Shown: positions 48,740 through 60,300 of the stretch, one piece after another
How positions within the stretch are numbered: the first letter of the stretch is position 1
Layout: each line of letters starts with the position of its first letter
Source: Erpobdella octoculata
Lineage: Eukaryota > Annelida > Clitellata > Hirudinida > Erpobdellidae
DNA: 64,000 nt
Direction: 5' to 3'
Assembly (NCBI GenBank): GCA_963978895.1
Contig: OZ022238.1
Span: 21,578,732-21,642,731 of the forward strand
Program-made: the position numbers and the translations under genes
The notes under the pieces: model-generated
Database searches by the model: none
Told to the model about the DNA's origin: nothing
The model's input: the letters and a program-made list of their open reading frames with translations, nothing else

Positions 48740-49610
48740 CTGATTTTTCATCTGCAGTTGACTCACTGTTAATGGATGTACTCGATAATTTTTTCAATAT
48801 AGCTGGTGGCTCAGTTTTGTGGGTTAAACCATATTTATCTGGTAGACCTTCTTATGTATCTATTGAATCTTCTAAATCTATTGCTGTATCCTTAAATTAT
48901 GGTGTTCCTCGAGACTCTGTTCTTGGCCTTTTACTGTTCATTTTCTATATTTCTGAACTTGCTAATATGTTATCCTCTCATTCTTTAAATACTCAAATAT
49001 ATGCTGAAAACTCTTATGTCTTTTCTACTCTCTCTAACTCTTCCTTTAAGTATGTATTTAATTAAATAACTGCCTGCCTTCAATTTATTATTTATCTCCT
49101 GGAGTTCTTTTATGTGTCTTAAGCTTAATCATGATAAGTTTGAATTAATTTACTTCAATAAGTCTTCTAAATCTCTAACTTTGCCTCTTTTGGTTTTGCC
49201 GCCTCCATTTTTTCTTTTTATTTCCCTTTCTCCTTTTATTTGTAGCTTAGGTTTTTTTACTCCAACTAGTCTTTAACTCCTCAAATATTATCTGTTGTTA
49301 AATCTTATTTCCATGTTCGTTGTAATAAGTAAATTCTTCCACTTTTGGATGATTCTTCTCTACAATTTCTGAGCTTTTTCTGTCTTAAATTCACTACTGC
49401 AATTTTCTCTATTATTGTATCCCTGATTCTATACTTCATCTTCTTTCTAAGTCTGGTCTTTGATTTTCTTCTCTTAGTCACTTTTGTATCTTTACTGTTA
49501 TCCTTTCTTTTGCTAAAAGTTCTTTTCCCTACTCTGGGCCCTTTCTCTGGATTTCTCTTCCTACATCTCTTATTAACTCTGCTTTTTGTACGTACAAAAT
49601 TCATTTTGTA
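48740..49610 (+). pseudogene. Highly degenerate non-LTR reverse-transcriptase fragment
   Basis: At 48772-49065 the translation has WVKPYLSGRPSYVSIESSKS and NYGVPRDSVLGLLLFIFYIS, matching the GVPQGSVLGPLLF motif. QIYAENSYVFST sits where the YADD catalytic box should be, so the catalytic aspartates are lost. Downstream sequence to about 49610 gives only hydrophobic, low-information translation. No LTR or endonuclease is seen. Confidence 0.65.
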
Positions 49611-49619
49611 CGTGTAAGT

Positions 49620-51640
49620 TATGTTGCGCTGTAAGATTTAGCTGTGTCAAAGCTAGCCATGCTTGTACAGCTCTTTGTAAATGCGATGGAGATTGTATTT
49701 AGATTTTCATTGAATAGTGTGTGAATTGTTGTTTGTCACTTTGTTGTTCGTGTTTATATCTGTTACAGCTAATAAAATTATTAAATTCAACCGTTACCTG
49801 ACAAAAGTGTTTTTTTCTAAATTTCCCAAAATGTGGCGATATCAAGTAATTACAAGCATATTTTTCTGATTACAAATATGTAATTTGTTTGCTTGTCAAT
49901 AGCGTTTGCGCGATGCTGCAGTTAGCCGGCCCACTGTAATATATGTAACGTGTTTAATTCATTTTATATAGGTAAAATAACAAGTCTCATAAACAAGTTA
50001 ATCGAAATAATTTTGTCGTAAACTTAAATGGACTTAAAGTGAAGTAAGATCAAATTAATATCAACAGATTAAACAAGCGAACCCTGAAAGACTTTGGTTT
50101 TTAAAATATTTAAACATTTTTTTAATTCGACGACTAAAATCTTTTTAAATATTTTTTGATGATAGTAATTCTATAAAATATAAAAACATTGGCCACATTC
50201 TTCTAAATACTTAATATATGAAAAATGTGAGGATTGAAAATATAAGAAACTAGAGATATAAAAATTAGTAATTAGATACTACTTAAAAATAAAGTTACAC
50301 ATGTTTTCCCATTTTTTTTATTTTTTGGATTCCAGGACTACAAATGTAGGGCTGGAGAAAAAAATTATTTGCATTAAAACTCAATAACTAAAGATGTTTA
50401 TTAAAAATCCTCTATATATTTAAAATAGAAAAATTCCAGCTTAATGCAAATATTTTTCATGAAAATTTAAGTCTATAATAAATATAAACATGGAATACAT
50501 TAATCTAAATACTATATATTACAATTTTTGGCACGGGCAACAGCTCCTCGCCAGCAACTGCAAACGGCAATTTCAAAATTAATTTATTTATAAGTCGCCA
50601 GAGGTCCAAAATAATTAACAAGATTGAGCGTAATGGATGTTTTAGATTCAAAAATTTTTGTTCGTTGACTCAGATAAAGAGGCAAATAAAAGCATTTTTT
50701 TAAAATTATTTTTTATCTTTACTTTTTTCTTGGAGTTGTTAGTTTTTGCCAATTATTATGTAATTTCTGATGCACTGATGAAAACTCAATAGAATTTTTC
50801 AACTGCAATGTCTCCTATTTTGAAGGCAAAAAGGGCATTGCGGATGTAAAATTCCGAACAGCCATGACCTACGCTATGCCAGTTTTGATGTTCTGCATAA
50901 AACCTTGCAGAAACCTTTTGAAAAATACTGTTCTGGCTAGCCAGTTTTTAACTATTTGCAAAAACTTAGAGACCCGTTAAGCTGCATCGTGACTACGTCA
51001 GTGAACTGTTAAATGTTTTTTACACGCTTTGAAGTGTGAAAAATTAAACTACAAAATCCGTTCGTGCATCTGAACTTTTTTTTAATAGCGAATCATCACA
51101 GCTCTTGGAGCCAGCCAAGTTTAAGTGGTAGTTGAAGCAGATTATTGAATAAAACAGTTAATACTTGATAATTGCTTGGCTCCCATTAAACCTATCCATT
51201 ATATAGCTGTCGCGCTGTAATACTTTGGTTATCAGCGATAATCTGCGGTTAAAACCCAAGGTCCAAAAACATTCAGTCAACAGTTGCGGTATTTATTAAA
51301 TTCATGGCTTGCAAAATCCGGAAGTATATTAATTTTTGTTTTAGTCATATTTTTGTCATATTAAAAATAATTACTGCTGTACAAACTTGCTGTTAAATCA
51401 TCTGAGCTCATTTAAACAAATTATTGTGTCATTTTCAACTTTTTTGCTGGACCTACCGATGGAGATCGAAATGTTTTTGAGATATTGTTTAAAATAAATT
51501 TGGCAGTGCCTTAGTGACTTTATGTAAAAAAGGTCCGACATTTTCAAATATCTGCCAAATATCAGAACCATTGATGGTCTAGAGGTAAATTTAGTAAAGA
51601 TAAAACCTTAGGATACAGTTAAACAAAATAAAGTTGCATG
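49620..51640. other. Intronic AT-rich sequence
   Basis: No gene is recognised. Around 50220-50400 there is similarity to the CCTTAAATGTGGG repeat units (CTACAAATGTAGGGCTGG). Confidence 0.4.
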
Positions 51641-51649
51641 CATACGGAA

Positions 51650-52640
51650 TACAGGGGAAATTACTTAAATGGATCACCAACTGGTTGAAATAGAGAAGAC
51701 AACGAGTAAGGATCAAGGAAGCGGTCTCAAGTTGGATAGAGGTAACAAGTGGAGTTCCACAAGAACCAGTGTTAGGACCACTATTGTTTATAATTTACAT
51801 AGATGACCTTGACAATGGAATAGCTTCAAAAATTTCAAAGTTTGCAGATGACACAAAATTATGTGCAAAAGTCAAAAACAAAGAAGAAGCAAAAATATTA
51901 GAAAGGGATCTAGCAAAATTATTCCAATGGTTTACAGACTGGTCAATGCTCTTCAACATTGATAAATGTGCAGTAATGCACATAGGAGCAAGAAATAAGA
52001 AGTTTGACTACCAATTTGGAGGCAAACAACTGAGATCAACAGAGGAAGAAAAGGACCTGGGGATCATCATCCACCAAGACATGAAACCATCAAGATAATG
52101 TCAGATAGCTGCGGCCAAGGTAAACAAAATGCTAGGATTTATCAAAAGAACTGTGGTAAGCAGAGAAAAAAACATTATTTTGAACCTGTACAAAACTCTA
52201 GTTCAGCCTCATCTAGAATACTGTGTCCAAGCATGGAATCCACACTTGAAAAAAGACAAAAAAATTCTAGAAAAAGTTCAGCGAAGAGCAACCAAAATGA
52301 TTAAGGGATTTCAAACATTAAAGTTCGCGGACAGGCTATCCAAGTGCGGCTTAACAACGTTGGAAATAAGAAGAAGTAGAGGAGATCTCGTTGAAACATT
52401 CAAGCTGATGAAAAAAAGAAGATATTCCAGCATCAAGATATTTTCAGACAGCAAATAGAATAGGACTACGGGGTCACAGATACAAAATTTTCAAAAAATC
52501 GGAAGGGAACTTCAAGCAGAGATTCCTTAGCAGCAGAGTCATCAATGCCTGGAACCAACGCAGTGAAGAAGCAGTTTCTGTGGAATCAATCAAACATTTT
52601 AAAATAATGCTTGGACAAATTGGTTTGTAAAGTCAACTTT
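51650..52640 (+). pseudogene. CR1-like non-LTR reverse transcriptase 3' half
   Basis: The core starts as TSGVPQEPVLGPLLFIIYID, followed by the catalytic SKFADDTKLCAK, FQWFTDWSMLFNIDKCAVMH and LGIIIHQDMKPSR with a stop at 52096. A shifted frame resumes with KVNKMLGFIKRTVVSREKN, LYKTLVQPHLEYCVQAWNPH, KVQRRATKMIKGFQTLKFAD and RRSRGDLVETFKLMK. Another frame change near 52455 precedes the C-terminus (RFLSSRVINAWNQRSEEAVS) and a stop near 52628. It is 5'-truncated, and the Pro in PQEPVLG replaces the usual Gly-Ser. This is a different subfamily from the Jockey-like copies. Confidence 0.85.
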
Positions 52641-53104
52641 TAACTATAAGTGATTCTCACACAGGCTTTTCAGTCTTCTGAACCACTTTAAACCATGTTT
52701 ATATTATTATTAAAGTCACAAGCTAAATAAAAAATATAAAGTTGAAATTTTGTGTTAAAACGTCTAAGGAGGGCCCGGGTTTTTCAGGCTCTCCCCCTTG
52801 GATCCGCCGCAGCATACAAAGCTGCGCATATATGGAAAAAACCTGAATTAGGGATATAATTTTTTAAAGATTTATAGCCATTATTTCATTTCATCTAGTT
52901 TTTGCAAGGCCTTTTTTAATCGGGTGACACAAGAGGTGGGCCGTCCCCGTTAAACCCTCTAGCTACGCCACTGTTTTCCAGCAATAAGTGGCAGTCGGTT
53001 CATTTTACAAATACCGTTTTATTTTGAGTGTATATGAAATACATTTTTAGATTTAATTTTGTTATCTAATGAGAAATTTATTTACTTTTTAACTGCCCAT
53101 ATAG
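52641..53104. other. Intronic sequence with hAT-like ends
   Basis: AT-rich with two GC-rich pieces: CTCTCCCCCTTGGATCCGCC (52781) and CTCTAGCTACGCCACTG (52957). Both resemble right-hand hAT termini, but no partner or TSD was found. Confidence 0.4.
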
Positions 53105-53308
53105 TTCCGTCCGAAGCAAAAAGTCTAAGCAAGATACTTTCTGAACTGAATCTGGCATCAGGCATAAAGTATTATATTAGGGCTGTGAACGACGAAAAAC
53201 TTTTCTTCCAGCTCGGCACAGACGCCGGAAACAGCGCTAGATTTGGAATCTTAGAAGTCGTGGACACCTACAATCAGAAGTATCTACTGGGACACCCTTT
53301 ATGTGAAA
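53105..53308 (+). CDS. CABIT-domain adaptor, exon 3
   Basis: Acceptor TTTTTAACTGCCCATATAG ends at 53104, and donor GAAA|GTGAGA is a strong match at 53309. The first two bases complete the codon left open by exon 2, so reading is continuous. The exon encodes SLSKILSELNLASGIKYYIR, AVNDEKLFFQLG and FGILEVVDTYNQKYLLGHPL. This matches the second half of a CABIT domain: a helix, then strand-rich sequence, then G-x-L-x-V and a conserved L-C. Reading on past the donor gives an open frame to 53403, which I treat as intronic read-through. Confidence 0.82.
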
Positions 53309-53428
53309 GTGAGATAGATGACGTTTTTATAACGCTAATTTTTTTGATTGAAGTAGAAGCCTCTTTACAATCCAATATTAATAATCAACGCCCAGTTAAA
53401 TAACCGATTATTTGGCGGCTATATATTT

Positions 53429-53492
53429 TTTTAAAAGAAAGGTTTATAGCAACTAAATGGTCTTTGTTATTTATAGAAGTTTTGTTAGTAGA

Positions 53493-53590
<98 letters not shown>

Positions 53591-53656
53591 ACTCTACTAA
53601 CAAAACTTCTATAAATAACAAAAACCATTTAGTTGCTATAAACATTTCTTTTAAAA
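53429..53656. repeat. Long inverted repeat around a (TA)n loop
   Basis: The left arm (53429-53492, AGAAAGGTTTATAGCAACTA then AATGGTCTTTGTTATTTATA) pairs almost perfectly with the right arm (53589-53656). The arms are about 65-70 bp with a handful of mismatches, separated by a ~95-bp TA array. It lies 120 bp into the intron after exon 3. Confidence 0.9.
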
Positions 53657-53674
53657 AATTGTATAGCTTTCTTT

Positions 53675-53909
<235 letters not shown>

Positions 53910-54249
53910 AAGATTGATAACTGTACAGAGGTTTTAATAAATGGTCCCGAATTTATTGATTGAAGTTATGTAATCACTAAAAGCAATAACCATGGAATTC
54001 TAGATATAGCATCAGGAATCCCAACCCATTAACGTACCAATACGCGTTTGGGCCTAAGTGTTGAGTGCATTATTAAACTTTTCAGAATGCATTTCAGTAT
54101 TTTAATATTGAGATCAAATTAATCACAGCAGTTTTGGCGCAAATTTAATAATGAAACAAAACTTAAAATTTATCTTAAACATGTTTAAACACACACAAAA
54201 TATTAATTAGTATTCATTTGGCAAGTCATGTTTATTTAACAAGTTTATC

Positions 54250-54780
54250 TAATTTTCTTTTTTTGCTGCAATTTTCATTTTCTAATTTATTTCTTTCACA
54301 TAATTTTTTGATATGTAGTTGAAAAACTTGGAACTTATAAATTCTTCAAGATTGTGATTAGCTGCACAAAAGTTTTTTCTATCAAAAAAGAATCATCAAC
54401 TAGCAATCTGTCGACTATTTTTATAAAAAGTTCTTTAAGTTTTGTAGATGATAAAAATAACTTCAAATTACTTTCTGAACTTTTCAAGGCATCAAATACT
54501 TTCCAGTTTTGCAAACAAACTAAGAACGTAGATTCAAAAGATTTTAACAGACCTCCTCGATTAATATCATTGAGATATACAACTAGTCGTTGCAAATTCA
54601 ACTTAACCAAATTATAAAAATCCTCATCAACAAATCTGACCTAATGCTAAAAATGTTTCTCGACTCAAGCCCAATGTTTTAGATTTTTGCCAAACTTGAA
54701 GAAATTCCTCAAATTCTTTCAAAAAGTACAACTTCCAGTACGCGCAAGATTTTACAGGATTTATATGGTAGTTTTTTTCT
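54250..54780 (-). pseudogene. P-like transposase C-terminal fragment
   Basis: On the minus strand KTLGLSRETFLALGQIC (about 54700) matches GGLSRETFFAMKQTCSAL of the first P-like copy. After an internal deletion YLNDINRGGLLKSFESTFLV, then CLQNWKVFDALKS, matches VNDVNRGGLFKPSEYVFLVS and the following CWQIFEQLKN of that copy. The catalytic and THAP regions are absent, so this is a deletion derivative. Confidence 0.8.
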
Positions 54781-54789
54781 CTATCCTTT

Positions 54790-55165
54790 GGAAGATGATT
54801 TTACATTTAAAACATTCAATAATTTTTTATCAATTCAATAAACAATGCAGTACCTAGTACCTATCGATTCAGATTTACCTACATTTTCAATGTATTACTT
54901 CAAGTCAATAACTGTTGATTCTGAGAAATAAGATTAAGCAAGCTTTATTATTATTTTATTATTATTATTATTATACTGGAAGATGATTTTACATTTAAAA
55001 CATTCAATAATTTTTTATCAATTCAATAAACAATGCAGTACCTAGTACCTATCGATTCAGATTTACCTACATTTTCAATGTATTACTTCAAGTCAATAAC
55101 TGTTGATTCTGAGAAATAAGATTAAGCAAGCTTTATTATTATTTTATTATTATTATTATTATACT
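54790..55165. repeat. 188-bp tandem duplication
   Basis: GAAGATGATTTTACATTTAA starts at 54790 and again at 54978. Both copies end in an ATT-rich tail (ATTATTATTATTATACTGG). The second copy joins directly to the L2-like 3' end, so the tail was duplicated with its flank. Confidence 0.95.
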
Positions 55166-55688
55166 GGTTTTTTATATAGCGCTTTTTTACAAAATAAAAG
55201 TCACAAAAGCGCACTGCACAATTAAGTGGAAGAAAACAAATATGTCTTGAGCCGTTCACGAAAGACACTAAAAGGCATCGTTGGATCCTTCAGAGCGGGG
55301 GGAAGGCTATTCCAGGCCCCAGGACCAGCCACAGAAAAACCACGCCTGCCAATCGTCACAGTCTCCGTCTGAGGGACAAGTAGATCGCCGGCCGCCGCCG
55401 ATCGAAGATGAGACCGACCAAAGAGTTGAGAGACCGGAACACATAGCTCCTGAAGATAAACAGGAGCCATTCCATGGAGGCACTTATAAACCATAGAGCA
55501 TAGTTTAAAACGGTTTCTCTCCGGAAAGGGAAGCCAATGAAGCCGCGTCCGCATCAGACCCGAAACGCTGGCCCAGCCAGGCAATCGCAGCACGAGACGA
55601 GCAGCAGCCCGAAGAACAGATTGAAGCCTGTTGATCTGGAACAGCGGTAGACCGGCCAGGACCCCGTTGCAATAGTCGACCCGGCTGA
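55166..55688 (-). mobile_element. L2-like element, 5'-truncated copy
   Basis: Nearly identical to 1893-2410: TTTTTTATATAGCGCTTTTT at the 3' end, then on the minus strand coding for GWASVSGLMRTRLHWLPFPE, MAPVYLQELCVPVSQLFG and GAWNSLPPALKDPTMPFSVF, ending in LKTYLF. It starts at about 55688, just after the reverse-transcriptase thumb. Only a few substitutions separate the two copies. Confidence 0.92.
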
Positions 55689-55989
55689 ACTAATGAACGA
55701 TAGAATAAAACAGCTTGCGTATAAAGCTTGAACGTTGTAGCCATAAATATAAATTTATGGTTGTAGTACTTTAACTAGATAGCTGCAAGCCTAGGCCCAA
55801 ACGCGTATACAAAAAAATTGTTTTGTGTGAGGTTTTGTATCCAGATGTTATATCTAGAAATCTCGGCAATAACTCAACTTCATACTTTCTATATGTTTCC
55901 ATAGTTTATAAACCCTTTCTGAGGTGAATAAGCATTGATTATAAAATTAATTATAAAATTGATTATAAAATTAAAGGACTACAAAATGA

Positions 55990-56650
55990 ATTTCATTTAA
56001 CCGAGCCTCAATTGTGCGGCATACTCGCTTTCCGATTCTACTTTGTCTCCCGGACTTCCAAACATAAGATCGCAAGGACGTCGTATCTCCCGTCCAAATA
56101 ACATTTTACTTGGGGTTGCCTTCGGCGTGTTGTGAACCGATCCTCTGTAAGCCATCAAAAATAACAGAATGTGTTTATCCCAATCAACTTGGTTTTGACC
56201 GACCATCTTAGACAAGTGCTGTTGAATAGTTCGATTAAATCGTTCCACCATACCGTCAGACTGAGGATGAAGGGGAGTTGTGCGGTTTTATGTATGCCTA
56301 AAACACGGCACATTTCTCTAATCAATTGTGAATCAAAGTTCCTGCCCTGATCTGAATGGAACTCCATTGGTACTCCATAGCGACTAACCCAGCCATCAAC
56401 AACAACATTGGCAACTGTCACTGCTTCTTGATTAGGTATATTAAAAACCTCTGGCCATTTTGTAAAATAATCTATGACCACAAGAATGTACTTATTGCCA
56501 GATTTTGACACTGGAAATGGACCTGCTAAATCTATAGCAATTCTTTCAAAAGGGGAACCCACATTGTACTGTTGTAAATGGCCATTTGTTTTAGCGTGTG
56601 GTCCTTTACTAGCGGCACAGGTATCACATTTTTGACACTATTCCTCTACA
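55990..56650 (-). pseudogene. Ty3/gypsy integrase fragment
   Basis: Minus-strand translation reads CDTCAASKGPHAKTNGHLQQ, then PFERIAIDLAGPFPVSKSGN and KYILVVIDYFTKWPEVF, then GVPMEFHSDQGRNFDSQLIR. A frame change precedes MVERFNRTIQQHLSKMVGQN and FLMAYRGSVHNTPKATPSKM. These supply the first and second catalytic aspartates and the glutamate of a gypsy integrase, plus the zinc-knuckle cysteines upstream. It begins abruptly near 56650 at the end of an RNase H-type element. Confidence 0.88.
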
Positions 56651-57745
56651 TCCATTCTACAGTATATCCAATAAAATCTTTGGCGGATCATGTCCAACGC
56701 TTACCCAAATTAGGGTAATTGTCTTCCTTTCTTTTGAGAGGTTGGATTCTAGTGTTAGGACTGATGCCACAAGAGCAGATATTTGAGCATTTGTGGAATT
56801 TTTCAACGAATGCATAGAGCTATATAAATCAGTAAATAGGGCTATTTTATGTGGACCATCTGGTTGTGCCATCCACTCCAAGCCGAATTTTATAGCCGTT
56901 AACTCAGCCGTATAAATTCTCATGTCATTCGTGACTCTCTTAGCCATTTTTATATTTTTTTCCTGGATATAAATTCCCACAGCTGCTACATTGTCTATCT
57001 TAGATGCATCTGTGTACATATCTGTCGAATCCGTATATGTAGCAATCAGTTCCTTAGCTCTTTGGAAAATTGACGGATCATTCTTTTTTAACCCCACCGG
57101 ATGGTTTGGAATGATCATGGTTTTAGTGGCAAGGTTTGTAATTAACATTTTTCGTCGTATATCGAGTGGAGGATCTCCGCTCCGGATTCAATTTGTAGAG
57201 CGCCAAACTGGTTCCAACCATTGCCCCGCATGCTGTTTTTAAAGCACTATATTGGATTTTCTCGAGTCTTTGTTTTTGAGATAGATTCTGATGCACTGTC
57301 GAATGCTTCGCAGCCAAACTCCATCACTGATCGTATGGCGCATCGGTAGAAAAGCATCAGTGTTTCTTTGCCACATCCACAGCTTTGTCCTGTCAGGCAT
57401 CGCAGGATATTCAATCTTTTCTTGCAACGATCAACGATCTTATCACTGTGTTTTTTCCAGGTTAATTTTGAGTCAAATATTATACCGAAAAATGTGGCTT
57501 CGCTCTTCTAACTGATTTTTTTGTCATCCATACAAATAGGTAGAGAATTTCTTCGGAATTCATTTGATTTTGTAAGACAGACTACTACCCATTTCTCGGT
57601 TGATAGTTTGAATCCCCAATTGAAGAAGAATGTTTAATCGAGTCTGTAAGCAGTTTCGCATAGTATGTGGGTCTTTTCCTGAAATCCATATTGCTACATC
57701 GTCCGCAAATATAGATATCAGAATTCCATGGATTTCTTAACAAGG
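56651..57745 (-). pseudogene. Non-LTR retrotransposon RT thumb and RNase H (I/Jockey-type)
   Basis: From 57730 downward: ILISIFADDVAIWISGKDPH gives the reverse-transcriptase catalytic box. After frame changes come RLEKIQYSALKTACGAMVGT and a C-terminal RNase H domain with MYTDASKIDNVAAVGIYI, YTAELTAIKFGLEWM and IALFTDLYSSMHSLKN, the D-E-D catalytic positions. An RNase H domain after the RT is typical of I-clade elements. The end (TLIWVSVGHD) is damaged, and no 3' tail is seen before the gypsy integrase fragment. At least three stops or frameshifts are present. Confidence 0.85.
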
Positions 57746-57747
57746 GA

Positions 57748-58077
57748 TGTCGCACCGGTTTTTCACCTTCAAAGATCTGTGGTCGTCAAGACCACGTTTT
57801 TTTTATCAAGAAACTTTGAAGTCGTTTTTAATGTTTTATTAAACAGAACCAACAATTCTACAAGAACCGTCAATGTCGAAAGTAAATGGAAACAAAGTTC
57901 GAAGTCGAGGCTTAACCAACAAATACGGCGGACAACGAGAACGACGAGAGCGACGAGAACAACGAAGAAGAAGAAGTCGCGCAAGTTGAAAAGGTGAAAA
58001 GGTTTCAACTAGCTAGCGCGAGCTAAGGAGCGCTCACCTTTAACAACCGTGTGCGTGTATAAATGCGGCTTACTACA
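57748..58077 (-). mobile_element. 3' LTR of a gypsy-type element
   Basis: Bounded by TGTCGCACC on the left and ACTACA on the right, i.e. TG...CA form on either strand, 330 bp. A purine-rich stretch (minus strand CCGCGGGGGAC, 58092-58082) just outside the right end fits a polypurine tract, and gypsy coding sequence lies further upstream on the minus strand. A TATA-like TTTATACACGC lies near 58053. No 5' LTR or TSD was found. Confidence 0.6.
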
Positions 58078-58960
58078 ATAGTCCCCCGCGGAGCCAATGA
58101 GAGAGAAAACAAACAAAATCATAGACGGAAATGACAAAGAATGACAATAAAAATTGTCAACTTGGGCAAACCGCTCAACAACAAAACTCCAACTTCAGCT
58201 TAAGATGTCTTTATTATTAAATAAAAAATTAAAAAAACGGAAAATTTAACTTCAATACGAAAATTCGCCAATTCAACAATTCATTACAATTTACTCCTAA
58301 CTACGTGACAAACACTCTCGAGCTCGACTCTCTCTCCACTAAAAACTCTGAGCATACTTTTTCTCCGCCTAAATCAGCACGCTAGCCACTAATATACAAC
58401 AACCTTACAACTACAGGTGAACATTCGTACTACAACAAATAGCGAGCGTACACACAACACATCCCATCCACAAATAATCACATACACAACATGTCTATCT
58501 TGACAGAAATCTCCAATGAAAATAAATTACACGACAGAGAACAGTAAAGTTTCATTTAGCAAATCTAACACGACGCTGAGATCGTTTACTCGACTGTTGC
58601 TGTTCTTTAGGCTAATCAATATAAATGTCTGAAGATAAGTTTGTTAATGGTTTCGAACTATTAGTATATTTACGAATATGTGCCAATTTAATACGATCAC
58701 GCGTTACAATTGAAACTTCATCATCGGGCATCTTAATTTTTACAATTTTGTCGTTACAATCTAAAATCTCAAAAGGACCTTGATAAGGTGACTCGAGAAG
58801 ACGACGCACGCGATCAATTCGAACAAACACAAAATCGCCCTTATTCAAAGTAACATCATTTAATAAACGAGCAGGTGTATGATGGACACCTTTAGACAAT
58901 AAAGAAAAATCTATGTCCGACATACACTGCAATAAACGCAAAACTAACTCAGGCACTTTA
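58078..58960 (-). pseudogene. Gypsy pol C-terminal fragment
   Basis: Minus-strand 58956-58612 reads NKGDFVFVRIDRVRRLLES, PYQGPFEILDCNDKIVKIK and IVTRDRIKLAHIRKY. This is the integrase C-terminal segment with the G-P-F/Y signature. A non-coding stretch with a polypurine tract leads to the LTR at 57748-58077. The element is broken upstream at about 58960, so it is a 3' fragment, not the same element as 55990-56650. Confidence 0.8.
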
Positions 58961-59310
58961 AAGAAGTCCGTAACCTTTTTTCAAATTATGTGCCTAAAGA
59001 AAAAAAAAATCGACTTTGACCAAACCTTTTTATTTGTAGGTAACCATGGTCCAAACGCAATTGAAAGTTTTTCTAATTTTAAGAATATTATTAGAAAGGT
59101 CTCACATTTTAAGGATGCCAAATTCATTAAAGCCACAGCATCTGACAAGAATTTACTTAAATTTTTTTTTTAAATATTGAATAGCTCATTATCCAAACCC
59201 AGCCCTAAAACATGTTTTATCTTACCACTTACCAAAACCCTACTATAACCATCGCCTTATTAACTTAAGGTTTCAAAAGTTTAAAAAAAAAAACTTCATA
59301 TTTTGTAATT

Positions 59311-59348
<38 letters not shown>

Positions 59349-59370
59349 TATATATATATATATATATATA

Positions 59371-59438
<68 letters not shown>

Positions 59439-59501
59439 GACTAGCTTTAAATTAACATGTTTTTAACAACTTTTGAGCTGTCCTAAACTTTTATTTACAA
59501 G
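58961..59501. other. Intronic sequence with (TA)n array
   Basis: AT-rich with TA/GA-interrupted TA arrays at 59313-59436. No gene recognised. Confidence 0.6.
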
Positions 59502-59666
59502 ATCAAATCCATTCAAACTCCTACGCCATACCGGTTTACATGAACATTGAGATGACCGTAGCTTCGCACTTCGACGGATATTCGCCAGACTGCTTTGTCA
59601 CCTGGTTGAACACGGTGAAAGATATCGTTAAACAGTTCATTCCAACAGAAATTAAAACTTGTCAAG
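59502..59666 (+). CDS. CABIT-domain adaptor, exon 4
   Basis: Acceptor AACTTTTATTTACAAG ends at 59501 and donor CAAG|GTTAGT follows at 59667. Two initial bases complete the exon 3 codon, and the join reads LCE-N-QIHSNSYAIPVYMNIE. The exon continues FDGYSPDCFVTWLNTVKD and IVKQFIPTEIKTCQ. The I-P-x-x-M-N-I-E strand and the T-V-x-x-I-V-x-x-x-x-P helix match the later part of the GAREM CABIT domain. It leaves in phase 1. The short open frame on the opposite strand is not supported. Confidence 0.8.
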
Positions 59667-59955
59667 GTTAGTAAAACAAAAAGTTTTATTATTGGACATA
59701 GACAAATACAAATTGACAAGATTACTAAATAAAACCCTGCACATGCAGGGACGGGCCTTCATATTAAAGTTGCCGAAACGGATTGAGGCCTTGGCTTGTG
59801 CAGAGCTTTGAGATATAATGCGTGCAAAACGGCTCTAGTTCAAGCCAGGGCGGGCAGAGCATGTATTTTTGTGCCTAAGGCTTAAAAGATCAGTCCGTGC
59901 AGGGTTCTATCAAAAAAACTTTAAGGTGAATGACATTCCAGTCATTTATTAGTTA
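59667..59955. other. Intronic sequence, GC-rich patch
   Basis: A GC-richer patch (59735-59910) has an inverted pair: AACCCTGCACATGCAGGG (59732) and CCGTGCAGGGTTC (59895). This may be a small inverted-repeat element without coding sequence. Confidence 0.45.
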
Positions 59956-60300
59956 CTAGCGGGTTTACTTGTGTTTCCCGGCGTTGTAAGAGGTTTTTTC
60001 TATCGTTTTCTTTCTCTTTTTCTCTTTCGTTACTAATTCCATTCCTGTTTGATATCCCGCTACCGGTTGCTCTGCCGCTCGCTCTACTGCTCGTTTTTGC
60101 TCTTCCGTTTTCTCTCTCTTTCCCGTTTGCTCTCCAGCTCCAAGCCGCTTCCCCGCTCCCGCTCGCTCAATCGTCCTCGCTTTCTTACGCTTTACCGATC
60201 CTGTCTCCGCTTGTTCTCCCGCTTCTACTTGTTTTCCCAATCCCGCTCGCTCTTTCGCTTCGCTCTTTTTTCTGTTTGCTTTCCCGCACACTTTTTTTCA
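59956..60300 (-). mobile_element. Helitron-family copy with degenerate minisatellite
   Basis: CTAG at 59956-59959 next to A, a CCCGGCGTTG half-hairpin, then GC-rich CGCTCTCCCGCTCGCT-like repeats (60055-60260) on the minus strand. It is more diverged than the copies at 31116 and 31673. Confidence 0.6.

Larger units (their letters stand above)
53991..55865 (-). mobile_element. Second P-like element with TIRs and 8-bp TSD
   Basis: The direct repeat GCAATAAC flanks it at 53983-53990 and 55866-55873. The left end CATGGAATTCTAGATATAGC and the right end, in reverse complement CGAGATTTCTAGATATAACA, are imperfect inverted repeats. A further inner pair (ATACGCGTTTGGGCCTA at 54040) is also inverted near 55785. 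The terminal motif is shared with the P-like element at 7380-12015. It contains a transposase fragment (54250-54780), a 188-bp tandem duplication and an L2-like insertion. Confidence 0.85.
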
